From contig CM049309.1 in the NCBI GenBank assembly GCA_026874595.1, positions 67,066,926-67,130,925 on the forward strand: a DNA stretch of 64,000 bases, given 5' to 3'. Positions within the stretch are counted from its first letter, which is position 1. Each line of letters opens with the position of its first letter. The notes below the pieces were generated by a model, which was not told the origin of the DNA, ran no database searches, and saw only the letters and a list, made by a program, of their open reading frames with translations. The stretch is from Sipunculus nudus (taxonomy: Eukaryota > Annelida > Sipuncula > Golfingiida > Sipunculidae). A program made the translations under genes and the position numbers. Shown piece after piece: positions 25,701 through 41,389 of this stretch.

Positions 25701-28700
25701 TCAAATTTAAATATTAATATTTACGTTACTTATCCTACTTAAACTAAAGAAATGCAAATCTGTTTAAATGACGTGATAAATCCAAGGTAAAAACGATACC
25801 GGAAGGACCCTTCAATCTATATTCTGTTTTTACCAACCTGTCATCAAGGAAAGGATAAAAAGATTTTATAAAACATAAAATGCACTGGAAAGCAGGGACA
25901 ATAACCAACTGTACAATATGTCATGATAATAAACAAACGCCTTAAGAGTTATCTTGGATATACAGTTAATTTAAAATCTATGAAATTTGATTCTATCAAA
26001 CTTGTACAGGTAACATTAAAAAACTGCATGATATTTAATGCAGGTTCACGCTATTTATAAATTTTAAATTTTTAAGAAACCTTAAGAAAAAATGATCCAC
26101 ATATGACCATAAAAATTTAAAATGAAAGTCAATTATTTCATTGAGCTCCCATATATAATCAAGTTTAATTTTCAAAAAGAATTGTGACCCTTCTAGGCAA
26201 TAAAATATCACCATAAAGCAACAGGTGACTTAGGGATGATGGAAAATTAAAAGTAATCGTCATAGAGAGATATGCAGTTCCTCTTGAAATAGGAAAAAAT
26301 CAACCTTATGTTAAAGATGAATAAAAGAAAATATTAAAAATAATTAGAATTATACTGATGGATGGTTAAATTCAAAGAGAAGTATATAATGGATTGTAAC
26401 AGATTACCTTTGAGATAATGCCACAATTCCATGAAATGCTGTCTTTTCGTTTAACCGTATTACCAATCAGCGTGCGGCAGTAATTTTAATACTTATCTGA
26501 AACAGGCGGGAATAATAGAGAGGAACGACTTAATAACGGAACAAATTTACCTGTTGAGCCTTTCTTTTAACATCCGACGTGGAAAGAAACGCTCAGCGGT
26601 ACATTGAAGCTAGTACGCGCGGATGGCTTGCCCCCCATCCGTATCTCTGGGACTTGGAGCCGCTTTATGAGTTCCGCCCAGATTTCCCTGCGCTCAGGTA
26701 CACCAGGCCCCACCCCACCGCCCCATCCCCTTTGTTCCCGAAGCCTGTTGGAGACGAGGCGGCACTAGCTTGCCCCGTCTACGCACGGTGTATGACCCCA
26801 TGCGATCAATACTGCCTCTGCAACAGCTGTACACTGAAATGGGGGCACCCCGGCTCCCGTGACAATATGTACAGTGCGCCCATCAAATTAGTCATCCCGG
26901 CCAGACATGCCGCAATTCGTTCTACAAGCTGCATATTCTCTTTTTATTACGTGCACAATACATTCAATAACATATAGCATCCATACTGTACCAGCTCTCT
27001 CACTGGATCAGCGCTTTGCAGCTACGAGCAATGAAGCACGAATCTTTAAGCATGAGCAGCGCAATGACGCACTTTATTTGTCACAGCCGAATACAGCAGG
27101 GGACACTCTGCGGTGCCGGTTCACCCACCTGTAGCCACTCCAACTCTCATTAATTGACACCCTATATCAAAGTGGTCAATATAACTTACCGTGAACTCGG
27201 CGCTGCTAACTTGCCGTAGAAGCGTGAGCCCCTCTCACAAACACCGCCTTGAAAAGCGCACCTGTGATCGATGACGTGTACGAGGTACCCCTCCGACAAT
27301 TAAATTTCTAGGAACAGTCAGCCTGGCTGGTGAGCTGCAGCGCCAATATCAGTGTATCGCTGTGATCTAACAAGATATTCACGGAGCGCAACCCGTGACT
27401 ATTACATTGGTCCTGTGTCCACATGAGAGATTAAGTTTAAGGAGTCGAGGCTCAGCTGAATTGTTCACTGGAAGAACCTCGCGCTACACTTGCAAGGACA
27501 GTGAGCCGCCATTTTGGCTACCCTTACTCTGCTGACAATAAACCTGGCACCGACGTGTGCCACCCAGCCTCCCTCCGCTCTCACCGATCGATAGTTGGCC
27601 AACGTGGGCCCAAATTAGCGGGCAAAATGTCCGCCTAAATCTATACTACCTGTCAGCCGCCGGCCCGCCAGCACCTCTGTAGCAACCATATGCGTACCTG
27701 TGTCGCACGCACCCGGTGCCGAGCCGCGTGAACTATCACTGATGCACACAAAGCTCTTTTAGCTTGTTCCTCCTGCTGCCAGAATGAAACATCTAAATTC
27801 TACTTTTCTATGAAGCTGGTTGTGTCCTTGTGGTCAGTGTGGTGACTACCTAGACAAACGGTCTTTGAGTGTCCAGTCAATTTAAGCAGCAGCCTCTCCC
27901 TGTTACGCCCCTCGTACCGCCGGCAACAGGCCTATACCTAAGCAGTGTTACACAAAATTGATCAAAGCTCACAGATAAGTCAGCCTGCTTGCCTGCGCCT
28001 CGTATCGACAACTGGCAAAAATGTGGCACCCTTGATAAATAAAGATGAAATAATATTCAATAAAAGGACGCCAGCTTGCACGGCTGACGGCCAATTATCC
28101 AAATACTGAAGAGGCAAGGCGGTCTACCCCTGACGCATGCGTTCCGCCGTTGATAATGGGCTGAGCGCGGTGATGAGAGGTGTTCCACCGCGGGAGGGGC
28201 TCGTACGGACCCGCTTACAGCCTTCAGGCGCTACCAGTGACTTCCTTGATGTGCCGATTTAGCAGAATCGGCCCCATAAACGCCAGCAATACTCGGCTTT
28301 TTCCCTCAACAAAAAGAAGACTCGAGCACTCAGGCTAACTGGGCTGAATTCGGCTTTTACTGGCTCAGGAACGGGAAGCCATTTGCTGCAGCCAGTGCGC
28401 ATGAAACACCCTCCGCACCGCCGTGCCCAGAAATCTCATCAGCGACAGGGGTAAAAAACAAAACTAGCTGACACTCATTAACAAATAGGCAACGGGTGGC
28501 CCGATTACATCAGCCTGCAGCGTGAAGTAGCCGTGCATATCCTGATCATTGTTAGCAGAACGCTTCAGTTTACTTTAATCCAGTCCTTTCCATAAACCAA
28601 CGCATAAAACACGACGGGAAAGTTGTCCGCAGTCCCAGAGTCTTCTTGGGATTAGTTATTTTTTTTCCCGCGGAAAGTGTGTGTGGGGGGGGGGGGATAA

Positions 28701-29365
28701 AACATAAGAGAAAGAAATGATACGATTTCTGCACAGCTTGTAAACAGCGTGCGGTACCAGTTCGACTAACTGCATGTGATGTCGCCGAAAGAGTTTGAAA
28801 ATGAAAGTAAATATTCATGTGGTCCCCCATTTCGCTTGCTATTTGCAGTATACACTTGCGCTGTATGTTATGCTCGTTTTTTTTATTTGTCGTCAAAATG
28901 TGCCAACCTCAGCATACTCATAGTCTTGGTACGTTGAATAATCTCAGTGGTCTGCTGGAAACTATTAATATTAGCAGTTTTGTTGGAGACCGACTTTTTT
29001 TTATACAGCCCCGCATAAATGAGTTCTTTAAGCGTTCTGTTACTCTGTATAATAAATATACATATATATCTGTTTAATTCTATCTGTCTCTCTGTTTCTG
29101 TCAGTCTCTCTTTTTACACTACGCAACACGTGCCCTCGTCCTTGTTCTGCATTAAATCGTCTACAAAAATTTAACTTAACTTATACAATACAACGAGCAG
29201 GTGACGATAAATTAAGAACGTTCTGTTACCTGCTCATTTACCTATTTAATTACACAAAAAATGAAAGAATAATACTAATTAGCTTGTTCATTTCTTCTTT
29301 CAGTGCTGCATCTATGATATAGACATGTATAGCACGCCTATATACTGAACACAAACATGAACATA

Positions 29366-29418
<53 letters not shown>

Positions 29419-32400
29419 TTGTCAATCAATATTTAATCAAATTCATTTTAATTGAAAAAAATCATTATTTTAATGACTTGTCTTTTCGTTAACTTTTCAT
29501 GCAAGGATTTACTCGCTTTACAAAATGTATTGTCAAGAACTAATTGCAGAAATAGGCTGTCTTTATTGTAAGGTAATTAGATACTTTTAATTCGAAGAAA
29601 CGCTTATAACTGCACAGGAACGACACAGATAAAAGAGAAAAAAATAAGAAATATGCATACTTCATACATTAGTGTACCAGAAATGATTCAAATAATTCAG
29701 TAAAATTTGGGCTGCTTATATTCTGAAAAGTTCATGCAACGTTCAGCTGCGAATACCCTAAAGTACATTTGCATATACCGAAAGATAAAATTAATATTTA
29801 TGCCCTGAAACATAACAGCAACTTGCAATATAAAATAGTGCGCATCCTGATATGAGAATATGGCGTGGATGATCAAAAAAAGACGCTGGGAGTATTGGAT
29901 TTAATAAGAAAATCTGCCATCAGAGACGCCGCCTGCAGTATCCCGAGACAATGGCAATACCATCTCAAATATGCCCCCCGATTCTGATGCTTATATATAT
30001 ATAGTTTATATAAATAAAGTCTTCCGTGCAAGATAAACCTGTCCACGATCTTTGGTCATGCATTTTTTCCATAACAACCAATCCACAATTTCTTGAGAGA
30101 TCTAAAGTTTCGTTTGCTTTTCAAAATGGGCCAACTTAAGGACATAGTCATGTTAATTGCCACCATCCCATTTTAAACTATTTGAAAAGGATTCTATAGA
30201 GATGTTGAGTTACAGCGAAAACCTAATTTGTCTTCGGCGGCGGCACAGCCATGATGACACCATATAGTATCCCGGACTTTTAGTCTGTGGATGAATAACC
30301 AGACTGACCTTAAAATCTCAACATGTCTTTAAGTTGGCAGCCTTTTGTATAGCTTATAAACTTTTCAACATCTATTTAGTTTCTTTCGTCTCATATGATT
30401 TTTTTATTATGAACACTGCGGAAAACCTGTGGTAAATACAGAAAATGGAGCATTATTATGTAATAGGCCTCCTGAATACAAGATATTTATGGAATGTAGG
30501 AGAACTGGCAGTGATCATACCTCAGTGGTTTGATGATATTTCAGTTAAAGTGCCCTAAATGCCCTTCTAACCGATATTTTAAGAACGGACGTTTGATGCC
30601 TGGTCCGTTAGACTGTGTCTCACCACTAATAGGGTCACCATTTGAAACCTGCCATGCATTGACGCTGGTATGTGTCACAAGAGCAAGAAGGTATGATCAC
30701 AGATTCTAGACAGAAAACACAGATTTTTATATCTTGTCTCGCCAAGAGGAATGCAGTTATTTCGTAACAGTGATCCACAGGTATCGTCTCTTGCTGTTTT
30801 TTTTAAATGTTTGCCTCTTTGCGCGACGGCCATAATATTCAATGATGACCGGTTTCGAGATCAAATGTGCAGGGCCTTGGTCTCTGAGGTCCTGCATGGG
30901 CTCAGCCTAATTTTGCTCTCGATCTGGAATACTTCTCTGGAACTTGAGACCAAGCAGAAATCCAAGTTTTATAATGTATGCACCATCCAATGCATACATG
31001 TCTGATTTTGTTTTATTTATTTGGGTTTTTTTTTTCTAAACAAAGTAGATCATAAGTCCATACTGCTTGCTTGTTTGTCTGTTGATATGGTAACAATATG
31101 GGACCAACTGCTGATGAAGGGTCCACTGATATGTTTGAAAACGCTGACTCCGGTAGCTTGCTGTTATTAGTTGCTTAAAACCATTTATAACTTTACAATT
31201 TTCAAAAGTGTTACAATTTCAAATGAAAATGAATGTGACTTATACCATTAGAATGAGCTCTGTAGCAGGTTTGGTTTAAAATGGTATAATACTTTATGGG
31301 TATAATATGCATATGAAACAACTTTTGGATTTATTTTTAATTAAAAATGTTTTACCATGCAGGGATGCTACCTTATAGGAGTTGATGACAGTTGGATAAC
31401 CTTGGATCAGGGGCGAATTAAGGGGAGCGCTAAAAATAGGGAAAAAAATCTGCTTTATCCGAAAAGCTCGCACAAATTTGCGTTTTGCGCCGTTTTCTTC
31501 CTTACTTCTGCAGAAGCTATTTATGTATAACGTCTTTTGGTAGTCGCCGCACACTTGTTCACCAGGAGCAAGGTGTCCCCCCCCCCCTGCTAATGCCCAT
31601 TGTCCTCCCCTGCGGATGACCATATGGTCTCGAGATCTCGGTCTTGGTCTCGGAACCAATGCATGTGGCCTCGGTTTCGGTCTCGGAACCCATGGTTCTC
31701 TCTTAGCGACATCGATAATAATGTTTTTGTCAATCGCTGCCATGAAAGAAAAAGTATTAGGCAGTCGCAGGTGTTTATCGGATGTACATAATCACTGAAG
31801 TACATGAATGCGTTAACCTCCAGCAAAAGAGGAAGTACATTATTACATTGATCTTGATCACTAAAGTACATGAATTTATAAACCTTGGTCACCGAAGTAT
31901 ATTAATTAACATATTTATCATGAACTTCGAAGCACTCCTTGAAGAAAAAAATCTCAGATAGTCACTGAAACACTTGTAGATATGGATCATGACCAATGAA
32001 ATACAGAGGTTATTAAACTTGATCAGTACAGCATATGATTATTGAAGCACATTACAGTTGAACCAAAAAGTTTAAAGTCTATTATATATAAGCTTCATGG
32101 TTGAACAGTGTGGCTGAATAACAAGGATATATCAACATATAACAGGAAAGCTAGACCCGTCTCCAGAATATATTAAACTTTCCTTCTCGCACTAGATCTG
32201 GGACTTTGGCTAAGTGACCTTTGGGATTAGGGAGGCAAAATTCCTCTGACGCTACTGACCTTATACAGATTGACCCACCACATTAACCAAGGCCAACTAC
32301 CGTCTGAGTAAGCCAGGACATGCTGAAGGCCGAACACCCTTCCTGTATCGATCGTTGCACTCACATTGCCATTTTAATGAAAGGGTCCACGGAGGCCTCC

Positions 32401-35400
32401 CAGTGGCATTGGGGCAAGAAAGGAGATTTGGACATTGACACCTGGAGCCCATCAAATGTTTTGTTTGGGTACCTTCCCAGGCTCATACCTCTTTCATTTA
32501 AAACCATTCCAAAACCAAACCAAAAATTGTTTTGAATTCACGATAGATCCCATTGAGTATATATATCATTTTAAACCTGGCACAGTGTTCCTTCTAATGG
32601 TTTGCGTATGGATACAATTTATATTTTCCTTTTTATTGTAAAAAAATTCAATTTTCATTAATTGATAAAGTACATTACAAACCACAAAACCCTTTTTTAA
32701 TTCAGTTTTCTAAACATTAAACTACAGAATAAATTATCACAGGGAGTATACATTATTTTAAAACTGGTACGTTGTTCTTTCTGGTAGTATATACATATTT
32801 CAAACTTCTATTTCATCTTCACATGAATTTGTAACATTTTAAAATTTAAGAGAAATGTAAAAGGTACACTATTTTAAGCACCCTGTAACAGTAAGTCACT
32901 TTTAATGGACAAATATTAAAATATTGATGATATCTCAAAACCTTTTTCCTCTATCATGTTTCTATCTACTCTTAAACTGAAATTTTAAATTTTGATTCGA
33001 TAAAATATTTACAATCTCATTCCCAACAAGAAACAGACGCAGTAGAGGAAAATGAAAATCATATATTGTCATGAAGTTGAAAGAATTAAGAATAATTATA
33101 AAACCTTTTTCACCTGTCCCTATAAAAAGGTATTACATAACTAGATGTGTGTGTACTCGTACAACTACCCAGTACCCCCGCTTTGATCCCCAAAGTCACG
33201 TTTCCCGAACATGCTGTGCCCAATGTAACGCTTCAGTAAAACGGGTGTATCTGGTAAGTTGCTGACTAAGGCTGTTCCTTTAATAGCCACTGATTTTAAC
33301 ACAAGTTAACAGTGATCCAAAATTTATAGGGTGGCCCTTGAGTGTTTCCTTAACCTACACAAAGTTTCATCAAGATTTGTTCATAACTTTTTGCGTAAAG
33401 TTGCTAAAAGACTAACTAACAGACAAACCAAGGGAAAACATACTAACCTTCCTATTGGAAATATAATTAAGAAGAAATGGTCCTAACCTGGGACATGTTT
33501 AACCTGTTATCTTGTCCCCATTTATAAAGATAGATGTGTACTGCATATGGTCAGGCAAAGGATTATATGCAAACGGCTCATGCAGCAATTAGGCGTCCAT
33601 TCTTTTGTATTATAGAACACATGCTGTCGGTATGAAGGTAGTTGAAATTTCGGGCAGTTGGTCTACAAGTTTCTCAGTATATATACAACACCTACTAATT
33701 ATCAATATAATTGTGGTAGGCCGATACAGAAGGTTTTCATAGCACAGGTTCTTAAGTGTCAGATTGTCTCCTGTTTTTTTAAGCCATGCATGTTTTTTTA
33801 GTTATGCAGTTGTACCCTAGATGACAGCAATATACATTCAGTAAGGCCCGGATAAATGTATCTGTAATGAGCCGGTCAAGTAATGCAAATGGCGCCACCT
33901 ATTTCCGCCCATCTGAAATAAGGACACTTCACAGCGAATAAGCAGTGTTCCCTATACAACGTATAACCTCTATGTGCCCCTTTGAATGGTCGCGTGACCG
34001 TCTTATTGGTGCATGACGTAGGCATGGCGATTTGCCTTGTACACTTGCGAGAGCAAGACCCAACGACCAGGTACTTCAAATCATTGACATCAGCGGTTAA
34101 TTATTTTTAAAAATCGTGTTTACGTTTTATTTAACAATTTTTAGGTGCAAAAAGAAAGCGCCTACTTCCTTAATGGTGTTTTTCTTCTTGACAAACTCCC
34201 TCTTTGCTCAACGATCGTCACGTGGTTTGCGACGAGCGACATATGCGACTGTTCCCTTGAAAGTAGGCTGTTTTAAATTCAGTCCATGCTCACTAAAAGT
34301 CAGTATGCAGTGCTCCGGGTGTCTCAGGCTGGGGTCGCCTCTATAAAAATGCAGCGATGGCGCCTTTAAGGTGCGACAGTCTATTTACTTCTTTTCGGGT
34401 AGTATTTTATAGCTAGGAAAAACAGTGAAAAAGGCAAAACCTGCGTGGCTACAATATTAAATTTGAACGAGTAAAAAAGAAATCTTTTAGCTCAGCTATT
34501 TTATGCTAATCCCTTTGTAGCATCACTGAGACGTGATTTTTATATATAAAAAGTCTGATGCGTGACTTAAGTTCATGTCATGTAGTGCCTTATCTGATTT
34601 GTTTCTTTACGTTGTTGAAGTATAATCGTTGGTAAATAACGATTAATGTACGAACAAAACTTAACATTGGGACGTCTTGGCAAATAAAAATGAACCATTT
34701 ATATTTATAAATAGGAGTTGACATAAAAGGATTAACATATCATTTTTTTACAATATAAATGTAACTTGCGAGGTATTCCTGAGTGATATTTTCTCAATTG
34801 CAGGAAATGCATATAATCAGACAAACTGGAGACCACACGGCCCAACTGAGAAATAGGGATCTTGGCTTGCCGAACTGCACATACAGGAAACTGTACATGC
34901 TTTAATATAGTTATAAAACCATGAGATATGTGAAGTTAATATTGTTAATTTGTAACGTTAAATAAAGCAAATATATTTAGCGGTCGTAATAACCCTCCCA
35001 TAATCGAGAGGGAAGTTTCATTCTGCCGCAGCTCCAGTGTCTACAGTTCCATAAATGCACTTTCTTCAAAATATGACCTTAACCTTTGATTCTGAATGGC
35101 AGTATGTGGTATAATAATGTTTCTAAAAGCAGACAAGGTGTCCATAAAAGACAATCCGAGCCAAAAATAATGTTGAGTTATAATGTAGTTGTCGGCGAAA
35201 ATAAACTATGAAGGTAACAATATTGAACATTAGGTCAAAGTTATCATATCAGGTGCAATTCTGTCGTGAATGACTATTAGTCCGTTCAAAGGTCGGTTTC
35301 GAAAATCTGCCGAATGGAGACTAAGTGAAAACACGGACAAAAGAAATAAAAATTCGTATCGACGGTTTAGCACTTCGGGAGATCACCACACGACCGTAAG

Positions 35401-38400
35401 AGGCTTAATGGTTTCCATTTCTTTACTAGTCATTTAAGATTCATGGCGTTCTCTACTAGAATGTAACAGTATATCTGTAAAACTTTCGTTCTGAAGCACG
35501 TTCTCTATCCCTATAAACAGTAGAACCGGGCGAGATCAAGAAATCACGGACACAGCGTCGTGCGCCGATTGCAAATTTTCGCGCATGCGCAATGTTGTAC
35601 CTCTGGTCACGCGGTCTTGTTACAGAAAACAGAAAAAATAACCAAAACAATATGTACAACAGGTGATTAAGAGACACAGCCTGTAAGCCGGGATAGTTTT
35701 GCTGGTTAACTTTGGTATTAAGCTAAAAGGATCCTAAACTGAAGGTGATACACATTGTAGCAACTAATAGACTAGCGGCCAACCTTCTAAAAGAGGCTTA
35801 GAAATAGGTGTAACCCCAACCGGAGGTATAACAAAACACAACCTGCATTTTACAAGAGGTTCTCACCTCCTTTTTCTGGAAAAATTCGGTTGTGGTTTAA
35901 GAAAAGTGTTGTTTGGTATATATGTTTACTGGCCTTTTTCCATGTCAACCTTGAACTTTTAGGTAAAGTACTTATTTTCACTCAATTTCTTATTTCTCAC
36001 TCAAAAATAATGATTAGAAACTTCACTACAGTTTGTACCTAATAAAGATCCCCATATGACTACCTACAATTTCGTTTTTGTTTCATCTTTCTATGTGCAA
36101 AATCAACAGTTATGCTTTTTTCTTTAAAATTAGGCATGGCCTTAAACATTTCAGTGGTCACCATGGAAACTGGATAAAAAAGTAGGGAAAAAATTTCTGA
36201 AAATACAACCTATTTCTTCATGAAGAGGAATAGCATACCCCATCAAGGAAAAGTAGGCTGTGTATTGCTATATAATCGGTTGGGGTATGACCCCATAAAC
36301 CACCTCTCTGCCGCAGGTCTATAAGTACTTTTACGTACTATATCAAATCAAAACAAAGATACCCCGTCCGGCACCTACAACCAATTAAAACACGACCAAC
36401 ATTACAGTCCTTGTCTAACAGTTTATAACGTATCATGTATGCCTCACATTAACAAACAAAAGAACAATTAATTCCGGATTAATTTCATCGAGCATTGAAC
36501 TGAAGCGATGGCTTAAGATAGTAGATACAGGTGACAAGCAGGAAAAAAATTATCATATAGATGCTCTCATATTCTTTATATTATCCATATGGGTTCCCTT
36601 TTTTAAGTAACCTGCCGAGAGAGCAACCTACGAGCGCTGATCAAAACATAACCTCTTTTTTTTAAAGCCAGCTATTCACTTACCTTTTCTGTAGAATTTA
36701 TGTGTTTTCTGGCTAAGTCTGCGTTCATTTTAATGCATTGTATGTAATTCCTGCAAAGAAAGGTTCTCATAACGCAGATGTATGATCTAGTTTATCTATA
36801 ATTGGTTAGTAAACACAGTCAGTGTGCCAATCTTGACAAATAGAAACAAACATGTAGCCAAAAAATGAAAGTTTACTGTACTCATAGTTGCAAAACACCA
36901 TTTGCAAAACTCGGGTTCGTCTGACTTGCCGCCATGCATATGTCCTTTGTTGAATGTGGTTGGTTTATATTGTCGGGCACCCCACATGTTACAAACACGT
37001 GGGTATAAGCAAAATGAACAGTCTGAGGCAATGGGATCTGCGTTCTCTGCATGGCCTAATTTCATAATAGGTTCATAGGATTATCCACAGTTTTATATAG
37101 ACGTCAGATATCGAAACGGATCCCTTTAAAGACGAGAGAGTCTCCTTGCCTGCTTGGTCGAGGCGGTCCAAATGTCATAAGTTTAATGATTTAATGACCG
37201 ACTTTATGTAGGCCGACTTTTTTTTTAAAACTGCTTTCCTTGTAAGTGTGTTTTCAAGATTACTGGTGATGGAAATATGGCTACCGGGGAATCTGAGCAG
37301 ATGAGGGGGCATTCGATCCGTGTATCCAAATATGCCAGACAAAACATTCCCAGACATGCAAAAATAAATACTTGCGTATATGAATGACGCTTATCTATAG
37401 CGCTTAATCCATATTCAACCTCGGATTATCAGTTGGGTGCACGGGCCCGGAGGTAATGCTATAAGCGGGATGATTTCAAAAGCCGTAGATATGAACAGGT
37501 TGATATTAACATAGATATGCCACATCGCCCCCTTTCTCCGTGATCCGTGTAGCGGAGACCCCGCCCGCAGACTTGGCCCATGCAGCGTAATAAAACCTCG
37601 TGCCGGCTTCTGAGCGTACATAATTCGGCCTGATACCGTTCTTTGGGTGCCGCGTCTCCGGCAACGCGTCACATTCAGTTGTAATATCCCTGCGCGGGAC
37701 AAATAGCAGACAGCAAGCAGGTGCGACTGATTGATTGACAAATATATAACGCGCTCCCAGTAGCTGCTCGGCAGATCAGCCTGCTTGTAGTCCTGCTAAG
37801 TTGTATCTGTAAGGTATGGCGAGTCGTCAGGCTCACACACACACACACACAGACACACACACACACACATATATATGGTTTTAACGGGATTATGTCGTTA
37901 TGTGTATATGTGTTATGTGTTTAGTAATAATAAGAATAATAATTCATAATAATTTAATTACAACATAGCGCAAACACACATAGGGTTTATCTTAATTTGT
38001 TTGTCTTTTATTTACTTAACTTGATCTGGTGCAAAAGACACATTTAAGTTGTTACATTTTATAAGATAATAGCCAATAAACAAAATATTACATTCTTATA
38101 GTAATTGGTACCTCCGCCCACAACGGAAGGATAAACCAGTGCTAGCTCTTGCTCGACCGAATGCCACTCAAATATCCTCTGCCTTTGCAGTCGAATAAAT
38201 CTATATAATCTTAACTACCGGCGCTTACAGCGTGACCCTGGCAACCGTGTACGCATTATTGGCCGGCGCAGGTGAAATGCCATTATGGCGTAACACCTGG
38301 ACGATGGAATAAACCCTGCAGGAGCCAAAGACCAAAATTATTAACAGCACATTTAGTAAAACTCAAAATATCTGTGACAGCAATGGTTAGAGATTCCAGT

Positions 38401-41335
38401 GTGCTGAACATGAATCGATACGCTTTTTCATTTGTTTATGTGTATATGCATTCTGATTTTTAACGCAGGTACATATGTACTATCTAATGTGTTGTAAAGT
38501 TATATATATATATATATACATTTAAAACTATATTAAGTTAAAACCAGTCCGTTCCACCAAGGGATTTATACTGAATATTGGCGTTTTTTTTTTTAATCTG
38601 GCTTATGCATAAAAAATTAGCTTCATTGAAACAATGAGGAATAGGAATATAATTAACTATAGACTGAAACCATAACAATACCAAGCAAACTATTTTAGAA
38701 GCGTGATGATATCAGTATATGAGGAACTGTCTATTTTTCACACCACAGATGCAGGTTAAAGTTACTGGAAACATGCACAAGGAGCTGCACTCAGTATCTG
38801 GTGATTGGTTTTGTTGTCTCATAAATATTACTTAAAGTCACAGAACTGTCCAGGAGTCTGTCTGCAGTCTGTTTCAGATTTTCCTAAATATTCCCTAAAC
38901 TGTTGCTTAGTGACCACTTAACATGCATGTGTATTTTCTGCAAGCTAAAACATATTCTCCGTCATGTGGTATATTTAAATTTAAATTGATATTTCACAGC
39001 CATTCACGGTTCAAAACATTCCAGTTTCACTATTATACAGTCCTAAAAAGTACTTTTATTATTTGCCTATCTGTAATGTGAAGCTTTTTATAGGTAAAAC
39101 TTAAAAAAAATTGCATACATATTTGTATATTTAAATACCATGTAAATCATAATTTTGAGAGTTAACACACCAAAGATAAAAAAATCTGGAGGCCTTACTT
39201 ATAATGTGATATGATGCCAAGAGATTTATACTCTAGGTGTTACAGGTATGTGTTTTATTAACTGTTTTTTTGTGTCGATTAACTTAAATTCATTAAAAAA
39301 AATTAATAATTGCATATACTGTTCAATCAACCAGTATAAAAAAACTGCCCATAGACCAAACTTTTGGAGCACATTCTCTGCCTTTCAGAATGCGTAGACG
39401 TCATAGGATCCTGCACCAGATTAGCGCCATTTCTACCCTGTCACAATAGAGAGTCTATCCGACCAGCTTACTTGCTGTCAGAGTGCCGTTTGATCCTTCG
39501 ATCAGCAAGGAACGCACTTTTCAAGTAGGCTTACCAGTCCAATTATCAGTGCCTACTGAGTCAGGATGTCATGGCTAGCACCAGATGTTATAAAATATTA
39601 AGGAAAAACTGAAACAGTGCTTGCACATGCATGTTCATTGGACAGTTCTTAGACCTAAAAATGAAATCAAAGCGAGGCTGAAATATTGGAGACGCCATTT
39701 CACTTGGCCACAAGGCCGAAAAGATATAAAGCTGGTTCACATCATGACGTTTTTCATCTCATATATGGGCTTTTAGTCTTTCAGTTCCTACTCTGCTGCC
39801 GTTTCAAACTGAGCGATAATATTTAAGTTCTAGAGAATAATCATCAAATAAGTCTTCAGCCACTGGTATAACAGTTTATGGCCTGTCGTGAGCAAGGTTT
39901 ACAGTTTGCACGGTGGAATGATTGATACGCTTTATTTCTATTAATAATAAACTATCCAAATAAAAGAAGCCTATTTAATTAATACCTTGTGTGTATATGC
40001 GGGATACTGTTCATGTCATTAGTAAGCATATATGGCGGTGGCGGCAATTTACAACAGGCGCCCCCATGCGGAGTTAATAGTATCTAGCGGACTTCAACCA
40101 GGCATGTCTGCATCTGGTCATGTGTCCATACACCCAACGGAAATAATCGCCCTCAGGCAGTTCCCTGTCAATGACACTAAATCATTGCCTCCACCGGAGG
40201 GGGGTGGGGGGGGGGGGGGTAGGGGGGGGGGGTGGGGGGGGTAGGGGGGGGGGGGTTATGTGTTCATCTCCGTTGGAGTGTATTTGTGTTTTTGTGTGAT
40301 TGTTCACAATATAACTCACGCAATCATGAACGGAATCTCATTAAATTGTCAGGGCATTTCCGAAATGGGCCAATGAAGAATCGACTAGATTTTGGTGTCG
40401 ATCCGGAACATGATCCGAATTCAGGAACGTCATCAAAGAATATTCACAAATATACTCTCACTTATGCACGAATGAACCTTCGAATATACGCCGGATAAGT
40501 GAAAGCAAACACGGGTTGGGGATCATCCCACACTACAAACTCCCCACATGGCGGAGGCTTGCATTCATTAGAAGGCAGATTTCTAATGGTATATGCATAA
40601 GACAAATATGATTTACAGTTGATAAGGTTCCATCTCCACAAAAAGAGCATGAATTTGCTCGTCATGTTACGCTCTGCATGTTCTTGCAACCTCATTCACT
40701 TTTTTTTGTATTTTGATAAACAGTATACTTATAAAAAAACAGTGCGATAAGACCAACTTAATTCACAATATGTCTGATTAGACAGGTCATTTATAACCTA
40801 TGTGAATGCGTTCAGTTCATTTACGGAATTTACAAGGCATCAGCCAATCAGCAGCTATTAAATGTTTAACCAATTTGATTACTTTATTACACTGGAACAT
40901 ACGGATATTATTTTTTTAGTACAAATTTATTCCAGGCCTAAGATTTTCATCGTAAAATATCATTTTTTAAAAATTAATCTTAATCTCGAAAAATAATGTT
41001 ATACAGGTGGATAGGTTAGGTGAAACTAACTATAATTGTCTTTGAATAATTTATTAGTATACTTCTTAATTTCATGATACTCTATTCCATTATGTTAATT
41101 CGAATATTAGGGTTATATATAATATATAAATATATGGTTAGGATGGCCTGACAACTATAGAAATAGAATATCATCAGGAATTTATTGAATAGTACAAATA
41201 CATACCTAAAGTATTCAGTATTTGAGGACATGCATTGGATTTTCACTGTTTAGGTTGTTAGGTAACACATTGTATATTCGGTATAAGGTATAACATTTAT
41301 ATAGGGAATATACAGTATATATACTATATTCGGAA

Positions 41336-41389
<54 letters not shown>

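Noticed and set aside
26579-26977. 132-codon open frame on the plus strand with several cysteines
   Set aside because: Unrecognised, in a GC-rich island; neighbouring frames are equally open and the 3' part becomes AT-rich, low-complexity peptide.
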